Of a DNA stretch of 64,000 nucleotides, positions 33,869-44,885 are shown piece after piece. The notes under the pieces were generated by a model. The model had not been told where the DNA came from, did no database searches, and was given only the letters and a program-made list of their open reading frames with translations. The stretch is from Hysterangium stoloniferum. Taxonomy: Eukaryota; Basidiomycota; Agaricomycetes; Hysterangiales; Hysterangiaceae. The DNA lies in the NCBI GenBank assembly GCA_015178975.1, contig WHVD01000063.1, positions 124,001 through 188,000 on the forward strand, given 5' to 3'. The translations under genes were made by a program, and so were the position numbers. The stretch's first letter is position 1. Each line of letters begins with the position of its first letter.

Positions 33869-34601
33869 TGTTAAGATCTAAGCCAAAAGGGGAAAGGAAG
33901 GCTCTAAGTCAGGGCCTGATGATTGGAAATGAGCTAATCAGGGGGCTGACAATAGAGATCATACTAGTCAGGACATCTGATTGTATAAATGTAGTGGAGC
34001 TTGGCTTCAACTTATGTGTTGCATCCTCATACAAACTGTTAGGGTGCTCTGGTATTTCAAACAGAGCAGATAGTACAATAGAGACAAAGTTCAATACTTA
34101 GCTCAATTGGCCAAGGTACTGCAATACTAAGAGTCGTAAAGTAAAAGTTTGTGGCTTGCTGAAAACATCTTCAAGGGTATTGAGAGGGGAGGAAAGGGAC
34201 TGAGAACTAAATAGGGGGTAATCTAAGTTCAATTTTCAAACTGAAGAACTGTAGCATACATGAAGAAGTAGAACAGGATGGATGACCAGAGGGCTAATCA
34301 AGGAAGTGAAAGGTGAAACAGATCATAAGAAGTTGATGACAAGGTGGGAAGACTAAATGTAAGATACTAACAATACTAAAGGGGCCTGAGGTGGCAAGTG
34401 AGACATGTAAGGGGAGAAAGTGATGGGGGAGTGAATGGGATGGAGATGGAACAGAAAGCTAAAAGGTTAACTATTATAATGAAACAAGTGTTGGGGACAC
34501 CACAAGCAGTAATACCTAGGGTGGGGGTTCTGACAGTGAGTTGACAGAGGGTTTTGAGTCTAAAACAGGTCACAGGAGTCTGAAATGACAGGGTCCTAAC
34601 A
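33869..34601 (-). mobile_element. Nested class 3 LTR, TSD GTGAG/GTGGG
   Basis: 733 bp from TGTTAAGATCTAAGCC to AGGGTCCTAACA. The flanks GTGAG (33864-33868) and GTGGG (34602-34606) differ by one base. It is inserted into the same LTR class. Hairpin antisense at 33996-34030. Confidence 0.75.
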
Positions 34602-35107
34602 GTGGGCCAAAATACTAAGAGTCATAAGGTAGGAGTTCACAACTTGCCAAAGAATGTCTATGGGAATATTGAGAAGGGAGGAAAGAGACTGAGAATTAGT
34701 AGAGGGTAATCTAAGTTGATTTTCGAACTGAGGAAATGTAGCATATGTACATGAAGAAGATTTTATACTACAATGAGACAGATGACTGGAGGGCTGATCA
34801 AGGAAGGAAAGGGTGAAACTGATCATAGGAAATCAATGACAAGGTAGGGAGACTAAATTTAAAGTACTAAACAATACTAAAGAGGTCTGAGTTGGCAAGT
34901 GAGACATATATGTACAGGGAGATGGTGACAGGGAAGTGAATGGGACAGAGATGGAACAGAAGGCTAAAAAGGTTAAAGCTATAATGAAACAAGCATCAGG
35001 GATGCTGTGGGTGGTGATACTGTGGGAAGGGGTTCTGACAGTGAGATGATGAAGGGTATTGAGTCCAAAACAAGTTGTGGGGGTCCAAAACAACAGGGAT
35101 CCTAACA

Positions 35108-35244
35108 CTAAGTTCAAGAGTGCTGACAGAGTTGAAAATTCTGCAAGTGTAGGTGCTTGCAGTTAAGTAATTTCAGACTAAGGCTATTATTCTGTCCTTC
35201 AGTATTAAGAAGGTAGTGCTTCTGAGCTGGTGCTGTTGATGGTA
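35108..35244 (+). repeat. Dispersed repeat Y, copy 1, right part
   Basis: Continues the repeat broken at 33101 (TTCAAGAGTGCTGACAGAG ... GTGCTGTTGATG), colinear with 43948-44060, up to the start of element X copy 4. Confidence 0.6.
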
Positions 35245-36208
35245 GGAGGATAGTCACCATTCATTGAATATACAAAATATTTTGAAAACTCCTCATATTT
35301 TTAAGTGAGACTACTTCCTCTGGCTATGACTACATGTTTTAGGGGTTTATATTTCATTACCCCAAAATTTGATCTTTAAGACTTGTATGCTCTTTTGAAA
35401 TATTCACAAACATCATGGTTAAACAAAATTATTTGGGATGTCACCTAATCTTTGGGATAAGATGCATTCTCTTGTATATTATGCAAACTTTCAAATATGG
35501 TTCATATGATTTAAATTTATTTAATTTAGAAACTTAACTAGAACTATCTGGCCTGCCAATCCATGTTGTAGAATTTACCCCCAAAAGGACAATCTACATA
35601 TGATTGTTTGACTACCTTTTGTCACGAATCGATTATTCTTCGATAAAGTCGAATAATATTCTATTAACCGAACTAGAAAGCCTCATTTGACGAAGTATAT
35701 ATTCGCCCTGTCAATGAAGTAAGAGGCTATTACCAGTCACGAGAACTCACAGAAGTATTTGTTGAAAAAGTTACGACAAAGTAGATTACTAATATCACTA
35801 ATATACAGATATTTCGACTGACTTCCCTTGCTCCTTTCATAGCCCTTTTATGCTTTTCGTCGTATCGTTATGACTATGTTATGAACTAATTATGAAATCA
35901 TATATGATGTCGAAATGAGACATGTCGAAAGAGATTCGATGGTGTCAATTAATGTTCGGTTTGTCGAGTTGAATTCGATAGGTCGAAGAGTTGTCGAAAG
36001 TTACCTTTGAATGTTTGTGACAATATGTGACATGTGACAGTTGTGACACCTTTTGTCAGATTGCAAGATTAATATTAATATTTCCCTATTCTCCAGAGTG
36101 TCACCTGATGGATTGAATTTGATGAAATATTAATTCTACAGCAAACAATATAAATATACATATATACTTGAGTGGATAAATAACTTTTAAAGTTTTTGGT
36201 TATCCTCC
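35245..36208 (-). mobile_element. Element X, copy 4, split by a class 5 LTR
   Basis: GGAGGATAGTCACC ... GGTTATCCTCC. About 530 bp once the inserted LTR (35620-36048) is removed, colinear with copy 3. The flanks GTA and TAA do not form an exact duplication, and the left and right neighbours come from different repeats. Confidence 0.65.
35620..36048 (-). mobile_element. Solo LTR, class 5, TSD CCTTT
   Basis: 429 bp from TGTCACGAATCG to GTTGTGACA, with CCTTT at 35615-35619 and 36049-36053. The empty site is visible in copy 3 of element X near 33575. Confidence 0.85.
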
Positions 36209-37200
36209 TAACCAAAAAGGTCATTTGTTTGAGTGATGAGACTGTTACTAGTGCCATCAAAGGTTCTGAAGGGGATCAGGTCAACCAATTGAGTTGGAGC
36301 TTGTGAAATAGTAGAAGATTGGTGTTGATGAGGCAATGGGTTGAACCAGAGTCCACTAAAACTGTAAAACTGAGAGGGATAATTGCTAAAGACAAGGAAA
36401 TGAAGATTGACTTGGGGTCTAAAAGAGTAAATGCATTGAGCCAGAAGGCCACTGTGGTACAGGAAGATCCAATTCAACCCTTGGTTTGTGCAGGTGCCTG
36501 AGGTTTGCTTCTAGTGTTTTGGCTGCCAATGTCAGTCCAAGGGATTTCAGCCACAGCAGTGCAGGCCTTGGGAATGTTTAAAAGGAAATTTGTTTTCCAT
36601 GTGACCAGGGGTGCCACACCAAAGGCAGAGATCATTGTCCTTATGCTGCTGCTTCTCAACAGCCATTAGCTTACCATCTGTGCTGAGTTTACTGCTCAAA
36701 TCTTCTTTGGGCTTGGTCACAGAGGTGCCAGGATTGCTGCTAGAGGCTGTAGCATCATTAGAGGTTGAATTGGTCTTGTTTTTCTTCTTGGACTTCTTCA
36801 ATAAGTTGTTGCCATTGTGGTTGTGCATGACACCATGAGGTCTGGAAACTGGGAGGCAGGAGTGACTGTAGAGAGGTCTGGGGCCCTGGAGGAGGCCCTG
36901 GGGCAGATTGTGGCAGACATTTCAGCCCAGAATCATCTGCTAGAGAAAAGCAACTTATGGCAGAAGCATCTCTTGGAGAATCTCCAGGGACTCCATGGAG
37001 AGTTCTGGGATTTCCTTGAGAACCATGCATGGAGCCTGGAGATCTTGGATGGAGAGTATGATGGGTCTGAGGATGGGGAATCCGAGGGGTCTGAGGCGAT
37101 GGAAGAGACTGAGGGGTCTTTGGCAATTGAAGAAATAAATGAACTGGCTGAAGAGAGCAAGGGGAGGGGGGCAGAGGAAACTATAGACTAAATAATATAA
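36209..37200 (-). pseudogene. Gypsy gag and protease remnant
   Basis: Minus strand: a gag zinc knuckle CLWCGTPGHMENKFPF (frame 36828-36547) in which the fourth Cys is replaced by Phe, preceded by a Lys/Asn/Ser-rich stretch. A protease-like segment (FRTFDGTSNSLITQTNDL, frame 36477-36208) follows and ends at element X. A plus-strand frame at 36817-37191 (124 aa, coiled-coil then acidic) overlaps gag; it could be a fortuitous antisense frame. Broken by frameshifts. Confidence 0.6.
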
Positions 37201-37369
37201 TTTTCTTTTTTAAAAACTTCAAGAAAATGCATGAAAAATGGAAAAACTACAGGAAACCCACTTAAAAAGACAAGTCAAAACCTGTAAAGCAAAGAGAGAC
37301 ATAGGGTGACAAGGAAAAATGATGTGAGTCCAGGAAGTATGGGGTCTGCAGGTAGTGCAGCTAGAGAGA

Positions 37370-39164
37370 GGACAATGGACCAGGTTTGTCTGGGTAAGCT
37401 ATATGAAAATCAAGTACAATTTCCATGGCTCCCAAGTTCTGTGGCCAAAATTCAAGAGGTTTCTTCATCAGTGCCATCATAACCTGCCCACTTAACTAGG
37501 TAAAGCAATTTACAAGTGCACTGACATTTATCAATCTTTGAGTCTAAAATTTGTGAGATTTCAAACTTGGGTTCTCTGTCTATAATGACCAGAGGGTGGA
37601 GGTTGTATGTATCAGTCTGGGATAGGATTAGCTGTACATGGCTCTAACATAGAAACATGAAATTCCAGGTGTACCACTCACATACTATCTGGGAGTTAGA
37701 GGGTCCATGATACTGAACCTGCTTGTGCTATAATTTCAAAAGGTCCTAGATACTTTTCAGCTATTTTCTTGGAAGGTCAGGTCACCTGGAAGAATTGAGC
37801 TTTAACAAAAACATGGTTGCCAATCTTGAAGTCAGGTGGCAGGATCTGGTTTTGGTCCACTGAACATTGATATTGGTCTTGGGTGGATGTTATCACAGTC
37901 CAGAGTTCTTGGTGGAGTTCATCCAGGTCTGTGACAAACTCTTGAGCATGTGCTGAGGCTAGGTTGTGTTCCAGATGTACTATGAGATTGGGGTTGTAAC
38001 CCTTGTTGGCAAAAAAGAGTGACATGCCAGTAGTGGTGGAGGTGTGTTATTGTAAAAAAAGTCTGCCAGTGGTAGCAGGGATTTCCAATTGTCCTGTTGA
38101 TAGTTGTGATATACATGGAGGTATTGTTCCAATGTCTGATTGACACACTCAGTTTGTCCATCACCTTCTGAATGGTATCCAGATATAAAATGTATATAAT
38201 TCCATATCAAGGGCTTATCTGAGGCATCTAAAGAAATGGGATATAAACTCAGAGCCTTAATCAGAAGTTATGTGGGATAGGACACCATGCTTGGAAAATA
38301 CATGGATAATAAAAAGTTCTGCTAGTTGTACAGATGTAATGGTATCATGTGTAGGGATGAAAATACCTTGCTTAGAGAATCTGTCAACAATGACTAGAAT
38401 TTTGGAAAAACCTTTGGAGTCTGTAGGTGTTCAATGAAATCCATCAAGATTGAATTCCACAGATGTTCTGGTACTGGGAGTTGCTTCAGAAGGCCATATG
38501 TATGGCTTGTGTCATTGTGATTTGGAGCATAAAGAAGTAATGCATGATTTACAGTAGTTCTTAACAAAATCTCAGAGTCAGGGCCAAGTACATTCTCTTC
38601 AAATCATTGCTAGAGTCATGTTGAGCCTGAAATGTCCTGAGAGTGGATGGTCATGTTTGTACTGGGTGACTCTGAGGCAGAGGCCATTGGAGTCTGGTAT
38701 ATATACATATATGATTGTCAAGTCTAATGAAACCTAGTGAGTCTTGAGACCACTGGGGTTGTCCAGGGTTTGTGGGATTGTCAAGGTGTTCCTTGAGTAC
38801 AGGGTCTAGTGGAATTGCCAATAGAATGTCTTGGTGTAGTTTCTCAATGTCCATAATGATAATACCATGCATAACTGGATAGATGAGGTAAGTAGCATGG
38901 GCTGATGCTGTAAGTTGTGTGTTTGTGAAAATGAGTTTCAGGTTGTGTGGGTTTACTGTGGCATAGTCATTACTTCCCTCTTTGGGATAGACATCCTATC
39001 ATCTAGTCAAGGCATCAGGTTTTCTGCCAAGGCATCCAGGGTAAAAATGGATAATCATATTAAAAGTGGATAAATATTCAGGCTTGCTGGCAGGTCAAAG
39101 GTTTCATGGTTGAAAAATATTCCATATTTTTGTGATCAGCGACAACATCACTCAGGATTCCTGT
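37370..39164 (-). pseudogene. Gypsy pol: RNase H end, integrase, chromodomain
   Basis: Continues the pol from 40850 after the LTR at 39170. On the minus strand: DVVADHKNMEYFSTMKPLTCQQ (about 39150), GCLGRKPDALTR, MDIEKLHQDILLAIPLDP (38870 onward), a degraded integrase core, HFISGYHSEGDGQTECVNQTLEQYLHVYHNYQQDN (38200-38090), FFANKGYNPNLIVH, and a chromodomain (KWAGYDGTDEETS, about 37490). Multiple stops and shifts. Integrase zinc-finger and catalytic regions are badly eroded between 38660 and 38260. Confidence 0.75.
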
Positions 39165-39169
39165 GCCCT

Positions 39170-40153
39170 TGTTACGACCAGACAATCCTGCCGGACTCCG
39201 GGCACTAACCTGTACGCCCCCATGCGCTACAAGCACCAATCGTCTGTTTATAGGATTTCCCACCCGGACTCTGTTACGTCAAGACTAGTTACGTTCGACC
39301 TCATTCAGACACATATCAGTCACCAAACTTCCCCCAGACTCCGTCTCTGTCTATGTCCGTCTTCGTCCCACGCATCAGTCACTGGACCCCGCCTAGAATC
39401 CCGTCACCACTCTAATCGAGCCCCGTTCCCATTTTAGTCAAATGACCTGTCACAATTTAGGACTCCGCTCCCGCTCCGTTTCCTGTTATGGGTTATGCTT
39501 TGTCACGATTTGGACTCCGCTCCATTCCATTCCATTCCTAACACCAATTTGGTGTTTACTATTCCCGTTTTATGTTTTGTTAGTTTCATTTCATTATTAC
39601 TGGATTTGGTATGTCATTCACTTCATGGTCTATATAAACTGGCAGATGTTGTACATACAATCCAGTCAGAAAATTAGCTTAGATTCCCCCCAGTGATCTA
39701 ATAACATTTTCCACTCTAAAACCTTACTTGATTCACATCGCTCGCACTAGTCGGAGCCCATGGGATCCAACGCATCTATCTCTCTCAACTATCTCGACTC
39801 ATGATCCACGACCTCTGACTTACAACCCACAACCTCCGACTTACAACCCACAACCTCCGACTTACAACCCACAACCTCCGACTTACAACCCACAACCTCC
39901 AACTTACCACCCACAACCTCCAACTTACAACCCACAACCTCCGACTTACAACCCACAACCTCCAACTTACAACCCACAACCTCCGACTTACAACCTACGA
40001 CCCACGAACCCCGCCCAGACTCCTGGGACTCGTCCGCCTGTCTGAAATTGGACAACATGATCTAGCGAGGGTGCAGCCTATAAGCTGAAGCCAAGTCCTA
40101 CCGGATATCCTGCGGGTTTCTCCAGAAACCCGGCCTGTGTGTGTATCCTAACA
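39170..40153 (+). mobile_element. Solo LTR, class 1 Gypsy, TSD GCCCT
   Basis: 984 bp from TGTTACGACCAGAC to TATCCTAACA, flanked by GCCCT at 39165-39169 and 40154-40158. It sits inside the RNase H coding region of the minus-strand Gypsy. Extra length over the 810-bp relatives comes mainly from the 21-bp array at 39805-39995. TATA box near 39632, hairpin at 40065-40098. Confidence 0.9.
39805..39995 (+). repeat. 21-bp minisatellite in class 1 LTR
   Basis: About nine units of ACCTCCGACTTACAACCCACA with few changes. In the sister LTRs at 4453 and 58428 the same place holds only two or three imperfect units. Confidence 0.85.
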
Positions 40154-40870
40154 GCCCTCCAAATAATGCTGCCACACTTTGAATGCTTCAAAAATTGCAA
40201 AAAGTTCCTTGTCATATACATCATAGTTGAGCTTGGGTAGTCTGGGAGAGAAATGCAACTGGGTGCACTTCTCCATCAGAGTCCTGTATACATAGACAAA
40301 ATGGCACTTAATGTATAATCCAAGGTGTCTGTTTCAACAATGAGCAGGAAGTCTGGTTTCCAATGTGAAAGGATGGGGGCTTAAGAAAAAGCATTTTTCA
40401 AAAGATTGAAAGTTGCATGACACTTATCATTAAAGTTCCACAGAGTGTCCTTATGAGTGAGATGAGTAAGGGAACCATGATGTCAGAATAGTTGTGGATA
40501 AACCACCAGTAAAAATTGGCAAACCTGAGGAAAGATTGGATGTCTTTAACCTTGTGGGGTTCCAGCCAATCCTTGATGGCTTGTGCTTTGACTTTATCCA
40601 TGTGGAGCCTGTCAGGCCCCATAATGAAACCCAGATACTCCACAGAGTCCATGTCAAAGCACACCTCTTTCCATGTGCAAATTGATGGAGCCTCAAGAGG
40701 ACTTCACAGACTCATTCATTGTGTAGAGCAGGGTCCTCAGAGTAGATAAGAATGTTGTTCAGATAAATGATAATGCATACATGTTGGAGAAAATGTTATT
40801 AACAAAACATTGAAAAGTGGAAGGGATATTAGTGAGTCTGAAAGGCATCACCAACAATTCAAAATGTATT
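40154..40870 (-). pseudogene. Gypsy reverse transcriptase/RNase H fragment, active site YLNN
   Basis: Minus strand: MPFRLTNIPSTFQCFVNNIF (about 40845), then IIYLNNILIYS at about 40770-40735 where an active RT has YxDD, then VEYLGFIMGPDRLHMDKVKAQAIKDWLEPHKVKDIQSFLRFANFYWWFIHNYS and RNase H (YDKELFAIFEAFK, about 40190). Both catalytic Asp codons read AAC. It continues beyond the LTR at 39164. The upstream part of RT is missing at 40870. Confidence 0.8.
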
Positions 40871-41247
40871 TGGTAACTTGTCCATTGACAATATTCATTC
40901 ATTTGTTTATTATGTTCCTGATTCAGAATTTCTTCCTAATCCATTCTTATTGTGATCTCAATCTATAGTACAATAGCCAGAGAATCTATATTAGTTTCCA
41001 TGCATTTGTACTTACACCTCAGATCTGATATTGAATTAGTTCTCTTCTCTTTCTGAATGCTCAATATTCAGAACTCTTTAGAACTCTGAATATCCATAAA
41101 CTCTCCAACACTTATCAGTCCTCTGAAATTAAGGACATCCAAGCATTTGCATAGTGGCACAGCACATTAGCTGAAGCCAAGTCCTGGCCCTACCTGGAAG
41201 TATCCAAATTTCCAGTTATTTACTGATAGTGCCAGAATAAGTCCCAA
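40871..41247 (+). mobile_element. Unclassified LTR-like sequence with hairpin
   Basis: AT-rich sequence replacing the upstream part of RT. It holds a sense hairpin at 41149-41184 with outer stem AGGAC/GTCCT (41132-41136 and 41180-41184). LTR borders were not found. Confidence 0.35.
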
Positions 41248-42652
41248 TGTTAAGAGCAGAAACTGATGGATGTCGGCTGGCCGACAGGGACCGAATGGAA
41301 GGACTTGGCTTCAGCTTATGTGCTGCGCCCTCGCAAGTTACCGTCAGGTGTCCTTAAATTTCGGGCAGGCAAAAACTAGTCCTGTCAAGTAAACCTCTCG
41401 GTAAACTACTGATCGGAAACCGAAGGATAAGTCGAGGGTTGGGCTGAGGGGTCGGAGACCAAGAGTCAGAGACTGAGAGAGTCGGGGACTGAGAGTCGGA
41501 GACTGAGAGTGTCGGAGACTGAGAGTGTCGGAGACTGAGAGTGTCGGAGACTGAGAGTGTCGGAGACTGAGACAGTCAGAGACTGAGACAGTCAGAGACT
41601 GAGACAGTCAGAGACTGAGACAGTCAGAGACTGAGACAGTCAGAGACTGAGACAGTCAGAGACTGAGACAGTCAGAGACTGAGACAGTCAGAGACTGAGA
41701 CAGTCAGAGACTGAGACAGTCAGAGACTGAGACAGTCAGAGACTGAGACAGTCAGAGACTGAGACAGTCAGAGACTGAGACAGTCAGAGACTGAGACAGT
41801 CAGAGACTGAGACAGTCAGAGACTGAGACAGTCAGAGACTGAGACAGTCAGAGACTGAGACAGTCAGAGACTGAGACAGTCAGAGACTGAGACAGTCAGA
41901 GACTGAGACAGTCAGAGACTGAGACAGTCAGAGACTGAGACAGTCAGAGACTGAGACAGTCAGAGACTGAGACAGTCAGAGACTGAGACAGTCAGAGACT
42001 GAGACAGTCAGAGACTGAGACAGTCAGAGACTGAGACAGTCAGAGACTGAGACAGTCAGAGACTGAGGTTGAAGTCGTAAATGTAGGTTGAATTGTAAAT
42101 CGGATGGAGTCGGAATGTGGTGGTCATGAATAGATAATGAAGTCGGAAATTAGAGGGGTATCTAAGTTGATCTAAGTTGATATTCTAAGTTGATATTCTG
42201 ATTGTCTAATAACTACATTTACAGTGGGTTTATATATGAGTTATCGGCATCTAGAAACTACTAACTAAGGGAAGAGCGGAAACACTATTTGACGAATAGA
42301 CTTGACTAGAAACTGGAAAGTTACAATAAGATCGGAAGCTGAGATTTAGCCGAGAGTGGGATTACGAGAAAAGGGAATAGTCCACGGGCTACAAGTATAT
42401 ATGGGCATATGTGAAACATAGAGTAAAACAGATCATCATAATGAAAGGGGACGTATCAAAGTATAACCAGATGGTACAAGTATATTTTGACAGGGGTGTA
42501 AACGAGGTTTGATCACCATGAAGGTATACGTCAGTGTCGGTGTTCCGAAGGTTGCCGAAATGATAACTTGATCAATAACTTGGAACATCGATAGATGGTA
42601 GTATTCTCGGAGACCATCGGGTTGCGACATGGGTTACGACACGGTCGTAACA
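41248..42652 (-). mobile_element. Solo LTR, class 2 Gypsy, expanded, TSD CCCAA
   Basis: 1405 bp from TGTTAAGAGCAG to CGGTCGTAACA, flanked by CCCAA at 41243-41247 and 42653-42657. It is twice the size of the copy at 2686 because of the 16-bp array. Hairpin antisense at 41301-41335. Confidence 0.9.
41461..42066 (+). repeat. 16-bp minisatellite in class 2 LTR
   Basis: After a few variable units (GGAGACTGAGAGTGTC), about 31 virtually identical copies of AGACTGAGACAGTCAG run from about 41570 to 42066. The sister LTR at 53335-53500 carries a shorter, more diverged form of the same array. Near-perfect identity points to recent expansion. Confidence 0.9.
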
Positions 42653-43080
42653 CCCAACATGGAACTTAACAAAGGGTTCCAGTGCATTGACCTTGATTGC
42701 ATGCGTTCCTGTTCTTTTTTCTTTTTTCTGTCCAGGAAGTGTGTCACAAATACATATGTTACTGTCTGTGCTAAATAATTAGTAGTCAGGTCCTTGAACT
42801 GTGGATGTGTGGGTGGGTGGGTCTGGGACAGTCTTGCCCTTGTTGGGGGCCATGGGCTTTTCTTTGTTTTTGGAACCATCTGGACTATCCAGAACTTCTT
42901 CAATATGAGAATCACCCAATGTCCCAGGCTGGTTTTTGGTACAGAACAAGTGAATGGAGAGTGGAGGGCTTGGGTTGGTCCAGTTGTTCAGGTGCCTTTT
43001 TCCTTGGTAGCATGACCAAAATGATCTGTGAGCTGAAATCAGAAAATACTGTTAAACTCAGGGCTTATGGGTAGGTGGGA
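42653..43080 (-). pseudogene. Possible Gypsy gag/protease-side fragment
   Basis: The minus frame 42915-42634 contains PQFKDLTTNYLAQTVTYVFVTHFLDRKKKKEQ, which looks like the linker before a retroviral-type protease. It is interrupted by the class 2 LTR. No catalytic motif is visible, so the call is tentative. Confidence 0.35.
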
Positions 43081-43397
43081 TGGGAAGTCTGAGGGCTCTT
43101 AGGTGGAGGGCCCATGGGTTCTGAGGGTATGTATGAATAGATCTAACTAATGGGAAGTATGGGGGTAACTTAGTTGAGTTTCTGATTGGATTGTATATAC
43201 AAATTTATCTAATTTATATAGATGAGTTGTGCTACAATCCTGGTAGAATGAATAAACAAACAAATGGAATGGAAGATGGGGAATAGGCAGGGGTGACTGA
43301 AGTCTGGGGAACATCTGAGATTAAGCAGGGACATACATATGGAACATAATAAACTAACAACCAGGTTCCAAAGCTGATCAGGGCAGATATTCCATAT
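43081..43397 (-). mobile_element. Degenerate class 1-like LTR fragment
   Basis: GTTTCTGATTGGATTGTATATACAA followed by TTTATATAGATGAG is the reverse of the TATA/leader block of class 1 LTRs. The GGGCCCATGGGTTCTGA block near 43105 also fits. Ends not found. Confidence 0.4.
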
Positions 43398-44060
43398 TGT
43401 AATGGACTCAGCTATTTACTCTCTCAAATAGTTTAATGAATATTGACACACCAAGGGTTCCAAGAAATAAACAAATAAAAGTCCAGTAATTTAAATACTG
43501 ATAGATTAATTACATAGCTGTGCTATAAAGGTTAAACAACTAAAGTCAATATTTGTTTGATCTCTTGAAAAATTCAGATGAACTTGTAGTGATGCACTCT
43601 ACAACGGTTAAGTTCTTCTTGAGAATAAAGGTTCAGGAGCTGAATGTATGTGCAATAAGTTGGCATAAACTTGTTGTAAGCCTTCACTTTCTTGTAGTTT
43701 TTGAATTTACTATTTATAAAGATTTAACAAGCTGTTAAATAATTTATAAATAGAGAGATTGTCTGAGAGTTGAGTATCCAAGTGTTTGTTTAAAGATCAA
43801 TTAACTGTGCTGTTAATGTGGGCTCTTTAATAACCTAAATGGGCAGGGATTTCAGTAATAAGACTTTTATATTTAATTAAGTGATTAGTAAGCCTAAAGG
43901 TTTCCAGGAGGCCAAGGGAACTTAGATGAATTAGCTAAGTTCAAAAGTGCTGACAAAGAGTTCAAGATTCTGCAAGTGTATGTACATAGATGCTTGCAGT
44001 TATTCTGTCCTTTATTATGAAGAAGATAGTGCTTTTGAGCTGTGCTGTTGATAGTAGTAA
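43398..44060 (+). repeat. Dispersed repeat Y, copy 2 (uninterrupted)
   Basis: TGTAATGGACTCAGC ... GTGCTGTTGATAGTAG. Colinear with 32569-33101 plus 35108-35240 and therefore the empty-site reference for the CTAAG insertion. No open frame. Confidence 0.65.
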
Positions 44061-44377
44061 AGTTGTTGTTGTTTATTCAAAATTTAGGCCTCCTTTTATA
44101 TATGTAGATAGTTCTGCTTAGTAATATTTAAATAACTATGTAGGAAACTCTAGAAGTTTCCATATTTCCATTATGATATCATAGGCACTCACCTGACTCA
44201 AAGATCCGAGCTGTTCAAGTCAGAAGACATACCTGGGATGGCCAAGAATGGAAGCAAAATATGCCAGCTGGCTGAAACAGAAGTAAATGCAGCTGGGCAG
44301 CTGTGAAAAATATATGTGATGACTTGTGAATGTGTTGTCATGTGATGTCATGTGATCCAGATTGAATAATACACATT
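44061..44377. other. AT-rich spacer
   Basis: No coding frame. TTTTATATATGTAGATAG near 44094 could be a promoter remnant of repeat Y. Confidence 0.3.
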
Positions 44378-44885
44378 CTCTGTCCTTTGTGCATTGGGCA
44401 AGCAACAAATATATATTTGCATTGCCACCACTCTCTTGTATGGTCAGAAAGACCCGGGCCATGCTCAAGCCAGCAGAAGTGAATTACAGTGAGGGGAGCC
44501 AAGAAGGAGAGAGAAAGAACAAGGAAATGGGAAGTGGAAAGGGTGGGTGAAAAGAAACTCAACTTGATGTCTTTCAAGACTATTGAGTGGTGCTGTGAGC
44601 ACTATGGGAGATGGGGAATGATGAAAAAGATAGCAGCTATACATATATAATGAATGTGGGACAATAAAGAATGATGTACAACAGGAAGTGAGGAGACAAT
44701 GGAAGTGTGGCCTTGCAGTCCTAGGCATGTGTCTCATCCAGAGAAACTGAACAAAGGCATTTGTTCAATCAATCTCTGTCCTTCATGTGTTAGGCAGCAA
44801 CAAATATATATTTGTGTCACTACCACTGTCTCACATGCTCAGAAAGACCTGGGCCATGCTCAAGCCAAAGAGGGAGTGAGCTGAA
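44378..44885. repeat. Duplicated 110-bp block beside the DIRS-like element
   Basis: 44378-44490 and 44775-44885 are similar (CTCTGTCCTT-TG...AACAAATATATATTTG...CTCAGAAAGACC-GGGCCATGCTCAAGCCA) in direct orientation, about 290 bp apart. The second copy adjoins the reverse-transcriptase remnant, so the pair may mark its terminus. Confidence 0.5.

Larger units (their letters stand above)
33102..35107 (-). mobile_element. Class 3 LTR with nested X and nested class 3 LTR, TSD CTAAG
   Basis: TGTTAAGATCTAAGC ... AGGGATCCTAACA with CTAAG at 33097-33101 and 35108-35112. Its own sequence is 33102-33185, 33704-33868 and 34602-35107. Hairpin antisense at 33746-33782. Confidence 0.8.

Noticed and set aside
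39728..40058. Repetitive TYNPQPP or VVGCKSE protein
   Set aside because: Both frames are the two strands of the 21-bp array in a class 1 LTR.
41461..42066. CRISPR-like array
   Set aside because: Units are contiguous 16-bp tandem repeats without spacers, inside an LTR of a eukaryotic genome.
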